In this document: positions 1 to 5,531 of the stretch, piece after piece
Layout of the letters: every line of letters starts with the position of its first letter
Numbering within the stretch: the stretch's first letter is position 1
Assembly (NCBI GenBank): GCA_003545435.1
Contig: DPYI01000019.1
Location: 3,644-10,191, forward strand
Direction of reading: 5' to 3'
Source of the DNA: Patescibacteria group bacterium
GTDB taxonomy: Bacteria; Patescibacteriota; Microgenomatia; UBA10105; UBA927
DNA: 6,548 nucleotides
Program-made: the position numbers and the translations under genes
The notes under the pieces: model-generated
The model's database searches: none
Told to the model about the DNA's origin: nothing
The model's input: the letters and a program-made list of their open reading frames with translations, nothing else

Positions 1-408
1 CGTAAAGCCAAGGATGCCGATGTTGTCGTAGGGTACCGTATCAGCAATCCCGAACCGCTCACGAGACGAATCACCTCATACGTGTTTCATACGCTGTTCA
101 GAGTTCTCTTCGGCGTTCCCCTAAAGGAGATTTCCACAAGTATCCTCTGGCACAAAAGCGTATTGGATAGAATCACCATCACTGCCGAAGGACGAAGCGC
201 CCTTATAGAACCTGAAGTGGTGTACAAAGCGTGGGAATCGGGCTTCCGGTTTAGCCAAGTGCCTATCCCTTACTACCCAAGGGTAACCGGCAAACCCAAA
301 GGAACCAATATCCTCATGATCCTCATGACACTGAAGGAACTCCTGCGTCTTTGGTGGACCCTGCGGATCCAAAAAAATCAGCCAAGAAACAGCTCGCGGA
401 TGAAATAA
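1..408 (+). CDS. Glycosyltransferase family 2 (dolichol-P-mannose synthase-like), 3' part only
   Basis: This is the C-terminal 135 residues of a GT2 enzyme. The frame is open from the first base, so the start and the nucleotide-sugar-binding half lie outside the window. Visible landmarks, numbered from the first codon, are VVVGYR (8-13), a paired-helix stretch around FRVLFGVPLKE, IEPE (69-72), YYPR (91-94), GKPKG (97-101) and KELLRLWW near the end. The GYR, then IEPE, then VPIPYYPR..GK.KG order is what I know from bacterial polyprenyl-phosphate mannose/glucose synthases and related soluble GT2 enzymes, where the last loop contacts the lipid acceptor. These enzymes act at the inner face of the membrane, moving a sugar from a nucleotide donor to polyprenyl phosphate or a similar acceptor. 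No C-terminal membrane helices follow, so it would be the single-domain type. The stop (406-408) lies inside the 3' end of the convergent GT2 gene. The donor sugar cannot be told. Calling the first in-frame GTG at 82 a start would be wrong because the homology continues upstream. Confidence 0.85.
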   Translation, partial: RKAKDADVVVGYRISNPEPLTRRITSYVFHTLFRVLFGVPLKEISTSILWHKSVLDRITITAEGRSALIEPEVVYKAWESGFRFSQVPIPYYPRVTGKPKGTNILMILMTLKELLRLWWTLRIQKNQPRNSSRMK

Positions 409-1055
409 TAACAAAACCATAACGCGGTGGGTACGGCGTATGACGTGCTTTGTCCGCCGATCCGGTCGCCTTCTCTGGTTGGAATCTCGACAATGGAAAA
501 ACGGCGCTTGAGAGCCCTGATACTCATCTGGAATTCAACCGCAAATCCTTCCGCATCAAGCCGGAGTGAGTGAAATCCGGATTTTGTCATTGCGCGGTAC
601 CCGTTGATGGAATCCGTCAGATGACCTCTCCATACAAAATTGACCAGCGCGGTAAATCCCTGATTTGCCCATTTCCGGAATTTCAGGATCCTGTCATCCT
701 CCTCATTCCGGCTGCCCTTCATAAACCGCGACGCTATCGCAAGGTCAGCCCCGTTTTTTACGGTGTAAACCAGTTTCGGGATATCAGCAGGATCTTCATT
801 GCCGTCAGGAGAAAAAAAGACCAAATAGCGGCCTTTTGCGTGTTGTGCTCCGATCCGGAACGCTTCAGACCTCCCTTTTTTCTTTTGATGGATAACGGGT
901 ATGTCGTGCTTTTCAAAATACTCTACCGTCCCGTCGCTGGACTCGTAATCAACGCTAAAACACTCCGAATTGGGGATGGAAGGAAGGTTTTTTATGACTG
1001 ATTTCACGCCGTTAATCTCGTTTCTGGTAAGAATGATAACACTCGTTTCTATCAT
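378..1055 (-). CDS. Glycosyltransferase family 2, polyprenyl-phosphate sugar synthase-like
   Basis: A 225-residue GT2 protein when started at the ATG at 1055. A longer in-frame start at 1166 exists, but its extra 37 residues precede the canonical GT2 opening and would overlap the divergent gene, so I prefer 1055, which gives MIETSVIILTRNE. Landmarks are the first beta-strand VIILTRNE (6-13), DYESSDGT (36-43; the usual DD.S.DGT nucleotide motif), FFSPDGNEDPADI (80-92) in place of the common MDADLQHDP metal-binding motif, ASRF (108-111), a helical segment around ILKFRKWANQGF, EGFAVEFQMSIRA (169-181) and EIPTREGDRIGGQS (190-203), the last matching the acceptor-loop region. The SPDGNEDP variant is familiar from a bacterial and archaeal GT2 subgroup and keeps acidic residues, so activity is plausible. 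The likely role is transfer of a sugar from a nucleotide donor to a lipid phosphate at the inner membrane face. The gene is divergent from a GT-C glycosyltransferase that could use its product. It ends in TGA and overlaps the neighbouring gene tail-to-tail by 31 bp. Confidence 0.85.
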   Translation of the reverse strand: MIETSVIILTRNEINGVKSVIKNLPSIPNSECFSVDYESSDGTVEYFEKHDIPVIHQKKKGRSEAFRIGAQHAKGRYLVFFSPDGNEDPADIPKLVYTVKNGADLAIASRFMKGSRNEEDDRILKFRKWANQGFTALVNFVWRGHLTDSINGYRAMTKSGFHSLRLDAEGFAVEFQMSIRALKRRFSIVEIPTREGDRIGGQSTSYAVPTALWFCYYFIRELFLG

Positions 1056-1098
1056 GTGTTTTTCTTTCTTCTGCACTCTAGCATATTTGTATGAAAAA
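1056..1098. promoter_or_regulatory. Short divergent promoter region between a GT2 and a GT-C gene
   Basis: Only about 43 bp separate the chosen starts of two divergent genes, so both promoters must lie in or near this stretch. On the minus strand, TATGCT (1085-1080) is a plausible -10 box that would give a leader of roughly 18 nt containing a weak AGAAG. On the plus strand the AT-rich TATTTG/TATGAA area (1084-1095) could serve as -10 for a near-leaderless start at 1099. No good -35 hexamer is seen for either, and the assignment is tentative. Confidence 0.3.
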
Positions 1099-2775
1099 AT
1101 GTATACCATGAATACGCCGAGTATGTCCAAAACACCAGACACAAAAACACTTTTCCACATTCTCATTATTATCTGTGTTGCCCTTGGAGCACGATTCCTG
1201 TATGGGCAGATTCAAAGAACGCCAGGAGTCCTCATGTATCCGGATTCATACGGGTATTACGGTCTGGGCACTCAGATGGTTGCCTCACCGAGGCTTTCAA
1301 CAGTCATTACCCCGTACCGAACACCGCTCTACCCCCTGTTTGTCGGAGGAACTGCGTTCCTTTTGGGAAAAGCAGGAGCCGATGTGAGGTCGCCTGATTT
1401 CCAACGCGTCGGATCAACAATCATACTCCTTCAGGAACTCATCGCTATTGTGACCCTCATTCTTCTTTATAAAGGGCTCTCATACCTTGATCTAAACAAA
1501 CGGCGCGCTCTTTTCATCACGTTGTTTTTTAGCGTTGACCCCATGCTCCTGGCGTTTGAACGGACTATGCTGACGGAAACCATGACCGTATTCTTTTCTG
1601 CTTTGGTAACATACGCGAGCGTTAGGATTCTGATGAAGCCAACGCATATGAATTTCCTCCTTTTCCTTGCAGCAAGCACTCTTGGATTTCTTACCCGGCC
1701 TGCGTTCCTTGCAATTCCGGTGGCGGCGGCCCCATTTCTCTTGTGGTTCTTTTTCAGAAAGAAAAACCGGTTGGCAATGGGATTCGTGATGCTGACTACT
1801 TTGTGCTACCTCCTGGTCCCCGTGTTGTACAGCTGGATCAACGAGCGGTATTACGGGTATAAAGGGATTCAGGAGGTCAGCGACATTGATATGCTGGGAA
1901 GAATTCTGGAGTTTCGCATCTCTCCTGATGCCGGGAAAGACATACGTTTTCTCTATACGGAGGTTCAAAAACAGCAGCGTTTCGGCGGACCGACCATGCC
2001 GTTTGAATTCATCAATTCTTTTGACCCAACGCTCTATGGCAATATGGAAAAAATGAACGGACTCCAGACGTTTGTCAGACGGGTAGTAAAAACAAACTTC
2101 GCACTCTATTGTCTGCATGCGTTTTCCTATAGCCCTCGAATGCTTTTTGATGTGAGTACCGCAACATTCATCCCCGATCAGGCACCTTCCAAAGAAAAAA
2201 CGCTCTTCCAAATTCTATGGCATGTCTACCGGATCAGCCAGTATCCGTCTGTCTTGGTATTTTTCGTATTTCCTTTTCTTCTCTCACTTTTCTTTAAACA
2301 CACGACCATACAAAGAACGGTGGCTGTTCTGTGCATCTCTATCGTAGTCACACAGGTGCTTCTGACTGTCTTTGTCGTCTATTATGAAGATTACGGCCGG
2401 CTTGCACTTATCTTTCGTCCCCAGCTGTACATCCTCTTTCTGTATGGCGCCCAGAATGTGTGTAAAAAAGGACTTGCTTTGCTTAAAAAAAATGTCAACG
2501 CGAGAGGTTATCTCGAAACTAAAACCAAACGGGTCATTCTGGCAAGTTCCGAGCTTGTCGAGGGACGCGTCCAGAATCAGATCCTGGATAAAACCATAGA
2601 GACGGACCAAAGTCTATTGTTTTGGAGCAGTGTATCACTCTGTATTCCTGACCCACAGATCCGTGTCATCAGGGTGTCTGGTAAAATGAGCCCAAATATA
2701 AGAAACGGTTTCCGGATCCAAAAACCGCATGTGATACTCCGTCAGGATGAGAAAGCGGATGGATGTATGGGATAG
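1099..2775 (+). CDS. GT-C type membrane glycosyltransferase (ArnT/GT39-like) with repeat-extended C-terminus
   Basis: A large polytopic membrane protein of 558 residues from the ATG at 1099. Other in-frame ATGs at 1108 and 1123 are equally possible; one at 970 is excluded because it runs over the divergent GT2 gene. An N-terminal helix (LFHILIIICVALGARFLYG) is followed by MYPDSYGYYGLG, whose Asp (about residue 49) sits where GT-C enzymes carry the catalytic acidic residue of the first outer loop. Then come PYRTPLYPLFVG (72-83), DPMLLAFERTMLTE (147-160), TLGFLTRPAFLAIP (194-207) and further helices up to about residue 450. This order is typical of GT39/ArnT-like enzymes, which transfer a sugar from a polyprenyl phosphate to a glycan, lipid or protein on the outer membrane face. 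Donor and acceptor are unknown. From residue 479 (base 2533) the frame enters a GTCATTC-class repeat (ASSELVEGR...) and then 141 bp antisense to the next gene, so about the last 80 residues are probably not ancestral. The natural end was likely near residue 465-478. Confidence 0.8.
   Translation: MYTMNTPSMSKTPDTKTLFHILIIICVALGARFLYGQIQRTPGVLMYPDSYGYYGLGTQMVASPRLSTVITPYRTPLYPLFVGGTAFLLGKAGADVRSPDFQRVGSTIILLQELIAIVTLILLYKGLSYLDLNKRRALFITLFFSVDPMLLAFERTMLTETMTVFFSALVTYASVRILMKPTHMNFLLFLAASTLGFLTRPAFLAIPVAAAPFLLWFFFRKKNRLAMGFVMLTTLCYLLVPVLYSWINERYYGYKGIQEVSDIDMLGRILEFRISPDAGKDIRFLYTEVQKQQRFGGPTMPFEFINSFDPTLYGNMEKMNGLQTFVRRVVKTNFALYCLHAFSYSPRMLFDVSTATFIPDQAPSKEKTLFQILWHVYRISQYPSVLVFFVFPFLLSLFFKHTTIQRTVAVLCISIVVTQVLLTVFVVYYEDYGRLALIFRPQLYILFLYGAQNVCKKGLALLKKNVNARGYLETKTKRVILASSELVEGRVQNQILDKTIETDQSLLFWSSVSLCIPDPQIRVIRVSGKMSPNIRNGFRIQKPHVILRQDEKADGCMG
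2533..2589. repeat. GTCATTC-class dispersed palindromic repeat at a convergent gene junction
   Basis: The element starts GTCATTCTGG, and the arm ATTCTGG (2536-2542) is exactly inverted by CCAGAAT (2571-2577). The loop region holds GTTCCGAGCTTGTCGAGG, close to the GAGCTTGTCGA core I recognise from short repeats scattered in many bacterial genomes. A second inverted arm follows: TCCAG (2570-2574) with CTGGA (2584-2588). The general form GTCATTC...GAATC.AGATCCTGGAT matches a common class of intergenic stem-loop repeats. It sits where two convergent genes meet and could fold in transcripts from both sides. In the plus frame it encodes residues 479-497 of the GT-C protein. The exact right edge is uncertain. 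Confidence 0.65.
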
Positions 2776-4083
2776 TGCCTCCAAAGAGCCGGGGTATCGG
2801 TTGCGTATGAGAGGAGGAACCTCTGGTATAAAATACCCGTAAGGAATCGGCTGGGACAATGGCCTGAAAAGAAGAACGGGGTACACCGCCGCATCAGAAG
2901 GAACGATGGCCCAGCGCTTTCTCATAATTGCTTCATCATAGGCAGCTGGATATGCTTTCGGCCGGGATATGTTTGCTGCAACGGAATAGTAGGAAACAAG
3001 CACAAAAAGAAAAAAAAGGAAAAGATGCAGAATCATTGCTGCTGCTTTGTATTTTTTGACACTGTGTGTTACCGCATCAATAAATACCGCTGCAAACAGA
3101 GCACAAATCCAATTGACCGTGAGGTAGTATTGGACAAAGAAGGATCTGAGCGTAAACAGGAAAAGATACTGCGCTCCGGCCATACCGATGCACACAAGTA
3201 TGAAAAAGAGTTTTATTTTGGAGTGTCTCCATCTCATACTGCTGTACAACGCCCCGGTAAGAGCTCCTACCGGAAGGAGAATCGCGATGTACCAGGTCAC
3301 CGGCTTTCCGCCAAGCCCATACATAACCGTATTGTAGGGCCAGTAAAAAAATCCAAACGGCGGCGGATTCCACAGACTGCTCTGCATGGCTCCCGAGTCA
3401 GCCAATACCTGCTGGAGCATCGGGAAAAAAGATCCCTGGATAAAGAAAAACAGGCAAAAAACTGCCGCTGATACCACCGTGCCAACTGCACAGAATCCAT
3501 AGTGCCGTATATTTTTCTTTATCAGGCAATAGACAAAAAGCATCGAAAGAAGCACTCCAACGCTTGGAGCGATTTTCAATGATATAAGAGCTGATAATCC
3601 GATGAAAAATCCCGAAAAAAACCATGTCCATGGTGATTGTTTTATAAGAGCCGCAATCACAAAAAGCAGTGCGGCAGTAAAAACAAGAGTCATGAGATTG
3701 TCAGGCCGGATCTGCATCCCGCTGAATGTGGCAAACGGGTCCAGAAGCATGATGACCACAAACATCCATGCAGCAGTTTTTGAAAAGACTTTCGACACAA
3801 GGAGCCACCCTAGGCCAAGACGGATACTATAAAGAACAATCATAAATATCCGCAGAGTCCGGAAGGATTCCAGGGTAAAGCCGGTAACGGAAAAAAGAGG
3901 CAGGAGAAGGTAGTGAAAAATCGGTGCATGAATGGAAAAAAAATCCTTAAAAATTGTATACCCGGAAGACAAAAGATAGACCATGTGGACGTGCATCACC
4001 TCATCGCCCCAGTAGGTATACTGGTATCCGGAGTAGAAAACAGAAAGGGTGAGAATAACACCTATGACAGCGCTCACTACCAT
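2635..4083 (-). CDS. GT39-like polytopic membrane glycosyltransferase
   Basis: A 482-residue integral membrane protein. The first helix (residues 1-20) leads into YTYWGDEVMHVH (22-33); the D27-E28 pair after the first helix is the usual place for the catalytic and metal-binding acids of GT39/PMT-like GT-C enzymes. It is followed by GYTIFKDFFSIHAPIFHYLL (41-60), a GT39-type first loop. RPDNLM (126-131) comes after DPFATFSGMQ and resembles the second conserved loop of the family. About nine to eleven hydrophobic segments run to about residue 385, and the last 100 or so residues (from about SRPKAYPAAYDE) form a soluble tail ending HPDDTDLWVRNTE. Such proteins move a sugar from polyprenyl phosphate onto an acceptor at the outer membrane face; donor and acceptor are unknown. 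The start at 4083 is supported by an extended -10 box 6 nt upstream, implying a leaderless message. The 3' end lies under the extended plus-strand GT-C frame, and the C-terminal sequence of this protein looks the more natural of the two. Confidence 0.82.
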   Translation of the reverse strand: MVVSAVIGVILTLSVFYSGYQYTYWGDEVMHVHMVYLLSSGYTIFKDFFSIHAPIFHYLLLPLFSVTGFTLESFRTLRIFMIVLYSIRLGLGWLLVSKVFSKTAAWMFVVIMLLDPFATFSGMQIRPDNLMTLVFTAALLFVIAALIKQSPWTWFFSGFFIGLSALISLKIAPSVGVLLSMLFVYCLIKKNIRHYGFCAVGTVVSAAVFCLFFFIQGSFFPMLQQVLADSGAMQSSLWNPPPFGFFYWPYNTVMYGLGGKPVTWYIAILLPVGALTGALYSSMRWRHSKIKLFFILVCIGMAGAQYLFLFTLRSFFVQYYLTVNWICALFAAVFIDAVTHSVKKYKAAAMILHLFLFFLFVLVSYYSVAANISRPKAYPAAYDEAIMRKRWAIVPSDAAVYPVLLFRPLSQPIPYGYFIPEVPPLIRNRYPGSLEALSHTSIRFLILTEYHMRFLDPETVSYIWAHFTRHPDDTDLWVRNTE

Positions 4084-4089
4084 CCTTCT

Positions 4090-4098
4090 ATCATAGCA
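4090..4098 (-). promoter_or_regulatory. Extended -10 promoter for the minus-strand GT-C gene, apparently leaderless
   Basis: Reading the minus strand, TGCTATGAT (4098-4090) is a strong extended -10 box (TGn plus TATGAT). It ends 6 nt before the ATG at 4083, so transcription would begin at or within a base of the start codon. No convincing -35 is seen 17 nt upstream, which is tolerable for an extended -10 promoter. The AGAAGG between box and ATG abuts the start codon, too close to act as a Shine-Dalgarno site. Confidence 0.55.
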
Positions 4099-4117
4099 AA
4101 ATTTTCAAAAACCATCA

Positions 4118-4138
4118 TGTTCCCGTAAATTGGGTAAC
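4118..4138 (+). repeat. Left copy of a short direct repeat bracketing the toxin-antitoxin island
   Basis: The core GTTCCCGTAAATTGGGTAAC is itself an imperfect palindrome (GTTCCC / GGGTAAC). It resembles the sequence at 4780-4797 in the same orientation: 17 matched bases, one mismatch and three one-base gaps over 21 positions by hand alignment. The pair encloses the GTCATTC repeat and the toxin-antitoxin genes. It may be a trace of insertion or two members of a repeat family; by length alone chance is not excluded. Confidence 0.4.
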
Positions 4139-4162
4139 TGTTCAGACTCCTGATACGATTTC

Positions 4163-4205
4163 GTCATTCCGAACCCAAGTGAGCAATCCCGTTGGGGATC
4201 TTGAC
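4163..4205. repeat. GTCATTC-class dispersed repeat with GTCA...TGAC ends
   Basis: The 43-bp element opens GTCATTCCGA and closes ATCTTGAC, so its ends GTCA and TGAC are inverted. Inside it are AAGTGAG and a perfect 5-bp hairpin, ATCCC (4186-4190), loop GTTG, GGGAT (4195-4199). GTCATTC followed by GAA..AAGTGAG and then a GGGGATCT segment is a form I recognise among short intergenic repeats of many bacterial genomes. Its right end overlaps the -35 box of the toxin-antitoxin promoter. Confidence 0.6.
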
Positions 4206-4229
4206 AAAAATTAAGAAAAATTGTTAAAT
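4201..4229 (+). promoter_or_regulatory. Sigma-70-type promoter of the toxin-antitoxin pair, leaderless
   Basis: A perfect -35 hexamer TTGACA (4201-4206), a 17-nt A/T-rich spacer and a -10 box TTAAAT (4224-4229, 4 of 6 consensus). The expected start of transcription, about 7 nt past the -10 box, coincides with the A of the antitoxin ATG at 4236, so the message would be leaderless. There is no Shine-Dalgarno sequence before this ATG. In this type of system the ribbon-helix-helix antitoxin normally binds and represses its own promoter; no clear operator repeat could be assigned by eye. Confidence 0.65.
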
Positions 4230-4235
4230 ATTCTT

Positions 4236-4504
4236 ATGACGACGATCACCATTTCCCTACCAGATCAAGTAGCAGACAAAATTGACGCAGCGGTACGCAT
4301 TGGATTTGCCACGCGTTCGGAATTTTTCGTGACGTCCTAAGAAAATACTTTTCGCGCGAACTCACCTTTGAACCGTTCACAAAACAACCGCTTGAAGAGA
4401 TTCAAAAAGATCTTGAAAAAACCGGAAAGTACAATAAGGCATTTATCAAATCTCTCATCAACGGATTAAAAAAAAACCTCTATCTATGCGTCTTAATCCT
4501 TTGA
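4236..4504 (+). pseudogene. Ribbon-helix-helix antitoxin gene broken by a one-base frameshift
   Basis: From the leaderless ATG the frame reads MTTITISLPDQVADKIDAAV, then GFATRSEFF, a typical ribbon-helix-helix N-terminus in which the beta-strand contacts DNA. After SEFF it falls into VTS and a TAA at 4338-4340, leaving only 34 residues. Shifting back by one base at 4328 restores RDVLRKYFSRELTFEPF and continues open through KQPLEEIQKDLEKTGKYNKAF and SLINGLKKN to a TGA at 4502-4504. The rebuilt protein would be about 89 residues, normal for an antitoxin with a DNA-binding N-terminus and a toxin-binding helical tail. The lost base lies in or beside the T5 run at 4323-4327. The rebuilt 3' end overlaps the toxin start by 19 nt, the usual arrangement for coupled toxin-antitoxin genes. 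It may be a true mutation, a sequencing or assembly error in a homopolymer, or less likely a programmed frameshift. Confidence 0.75.
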
Positions 4505-4734
4505 GAGCTGACCGGATCCTGTCTCTGAAACGCCGCGGACTTTTAAATAAATTCGAAAAACAAGCAAGGCTTTTTGAACGCAATCCCCAGCACCCCTCAC
4601 TCCATACGGAACGCCTGCAGCCATTGTCACTGCGACTGTATTTATTTCGGATTGATCTGAAATATCGGGTTATATTTCTTTTGAAAACTCCCGGTGAAAC
4701 AGAAATTGTGGATATAAACGATCACTATCAATAA
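4486..4734 (+). CDS. RelE/ParE-superfamily toxin (type II toxin-antitoxin)
   Basis: An 82-residue basic protein with a helical hairpin at the N-terminus (about 8-32), ERNPQHPSLHTERL (31-44), and the strand pair RLYLFRIDLKYRVIFLL (50-66), then ETEIVDINDHYQ at the end. Asn-Pro..His-Pro-Ser-Leu.T..L followed by Y.FRID.KYR.IF and a C-terminal DHY is the layout of RelE/YoeB-like ribosome-dependent mRNA endonucleases. R55, K59, R61, H80 and Y81 occupy places where such toxins carry catalytic or RNA-binding residues (assignment by motif, not alignment). No Shine-Dalgarno site precedes it; translation probably depends on coupling to the overlapping antitoxin gene. That matters here because the antitoxin frame stops 148 nt earlier, which may leave the toxin poorly translated. 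A ParE-like gyrase toxin is the alternative, but the conserved DHY end fits the RelE/YoeB side better. The reading frame is intact from start to TAA. Confidence 0.78.
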   Translation: MRLNPLRADRILSLKRRGLLNKFEKQARLFERNPQHPSLHTERLQPLSLRLYLFRIDLKYRVIFLLKTPGETEIVDINDHYQ

Positions 4735-4767
4735 CAATCCCAAGGTCATCTATTTCTTATTTTCGCA

Positions 4768-4785
4768 CGGACAAAGCACTGTCCG
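4768..4785. terminator. Hairpin between the convergent toxin gene and GT2 gene, possible terminator
   Basis: CGGACA (4768-4773) and TGTCCG (4780-4785) form a perfect 6-bp stem with a 6-nt loop. It lies in the 74-bp gap between the ends of two convergent genes. Neither strand shows a clear U-run after the stem (GTAAAT on plus, TGCGAAAA on minus), so intrinsic termination is unproven. Its right arm overlaps the right copy of the direct repeat. Confidence 0.35.
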
Positions 4786-4797
4786 GTAAATGGGAAC
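4780..4797 (+). repeat. Right copy of the short direct repeat bracketing the toxin-antitoxin island
   Basis: TGTCCGGTAAATGGGAAC is in the same orientation as 4118-4138 and shares TGT.CC.GTAAAT.GGG.AAC with it. It lies just after the toxin gene and the hairpin, so the two copies mark both sides of a segment of about 680 bp that interrupts two minus-strand glycan genes. Confidence 0.4.
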
Positions 4798-4808
4798 AAA
4801 AAAGCCTA

Positions 4809-5531
4809 TCAGGCAAATCTATTCATCAAAACATGAAAAATGAGTTTCATGTATTCGGGGCCAAGGGAAAAAAGCCGGACTTTTGAGTGCCCTTTTTTTC
4901 TCCCCCGCCATGTTGTTGGTATATCAGTCATACGGGCATTGCGGGAAACTGCGCAAATCGTCAGCTGAAGCGAAAACTCGACACCTGATTCCGGTTTGAC
5001 CGGCAGTATGCGTTGGAGAAATGCAGTGCGGTACAGCTTGAATGCGTTGGTAGCGTCCCTTGTGGAAACTCCGGCAACGCGAAAAAGAAACGCATTAACA
5101 AGGGTTGATAATATTCCCTGCAGGACGGGTCCGCCGATTTTTCTTCCGCCCCTCATATATCGGCACCCGACAACCATATCGAGGTGATTTTCCGTGGCTT
5201 CCGAAACCATGCGGTCAATGGCATGTAAATCATCGCACAGATCCGCCATGACAAAAACACTGTAGGGAGTCGTTGCTTTTTGTATGGCGCGCGCTAATGC
5301 CGGACCGAATCCGTCCCTGTCATATTTCTTTTTTATGGAAATAGAAACTGGAGTAGGTTGCTTCATCGCTTCAACTATCTCAATCGTCCTGTCCGACGGA
5401 TCAATGGTGTCGTCAGCAATCATGATGATGTGGGGTGTATGGACGGTTTTTTCCACAAGCTCAATGGTCCCCCCGATCGTTTCCTCTTCCGACCGCACCG
5501 GGATAATGATCGTGAGAAGCTTACGCGTCAT
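4809..5531 (-). CDS. Glycosyltransferase family 2, polyprenyl-phosphate sugar synthase-like
   Basis: A 240-residue soluble GT2 protein. It opens LLTIIIPVRSEEETIGGTI (5-23), the canonical first strand and helix. MIADDTIDPSDRT (37-49) stands in for the nucleotide-binding DD.S.D.T motif, with an altered spacing. DGFGPALARAIQKA (73-86) matches the KGK..AL..G helix of dolichol-P-mannose synthases, VFVMADLCDD (92-101) replaces the usual MDADLQDP and keeps acidic residues, and VVGCRYMRGG (120-129) matches the V.GSR..GG segment. ATNAFKLYR (160-168), ESGVEFSLQLTICA (181-194) and IPTTWRGRKKGHSKVR (204-219) form the acceptor part. The family transfers a sugar from a nucleotide to polyprenyl phosphate or a similar acceptor. 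Its ATG lies inside the last codons of the upstream epimerase gene (11-bp overlap, different frame), so the two are translationally coupled and the enzyme may well handle the sugar the epimerase makes. That substrate link is inference. Confidence 0.85.
   Translation of the reverse strand: MTRKLLTIIIPVRSEEETIGGTIELVEKTVHTPHIIMIADDTIDPSDRTIEIVEAMKQPTPVSISIKKKYDRDGFGPALARAIQKATTPYSVFVMADLCDDLHAIDRMVSEATENHLDMVVGCRYMRGGRKIGGPVLQGILSTLVNAFLFRVAGVSTRDATNAFKLYRTAFLQRILPVKPESGVEFSLQLTICAVSRNARMTDIPTTWRGRKKGHSKVRLFSLGPEYMKLIFHVLMNRFA

Noticed and set aside
970..1098. Longer start at 970 for the plus-strand GT-C gene
   Set aside because: It would cover 86 bp of the N-terminal coding part of the divergent GT2, including its VIILTRNE motif, and precedes the expected first membrane helix without adding family-like sequence.
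1056..1166. N-terminal extension of the minus-strand GT2 to 1166
   Set aside because: The 37 extra residues lie upstream of the normal GT2 beginning and are antisense to the start of the GT-C gene.
1492..2211. Long minus-strand open frame of 239 residues
   Set aside because: Lies wholly opposite the convincing GT-C coding region. Its translation is rich in Arg, Lys, His and Cys with no recognisable domain.
3025..3471. Plus-strand open frame of 148 residues
   Set aside because: It is antisense to the membrane helices of the minus GT-C gene and has low-complexity, highly charged content typical of a shadow frame.
4323..4340. Programmed -1 ribosomal frameshift in the antitoxin gene
   Set aside because: The site reads A TTT TTC, so the P-site codon would re-pair imperfectly, and no clear stimulatory hairpin follows at the right distance. 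A mutation or homopolymer error is simpler.
4768..4785. Classical rho-independent terminator
   Set aside because: The 6-bp hairpin is perfect but lacks a U-run on either strand, so it is kept only as a possible terminator.
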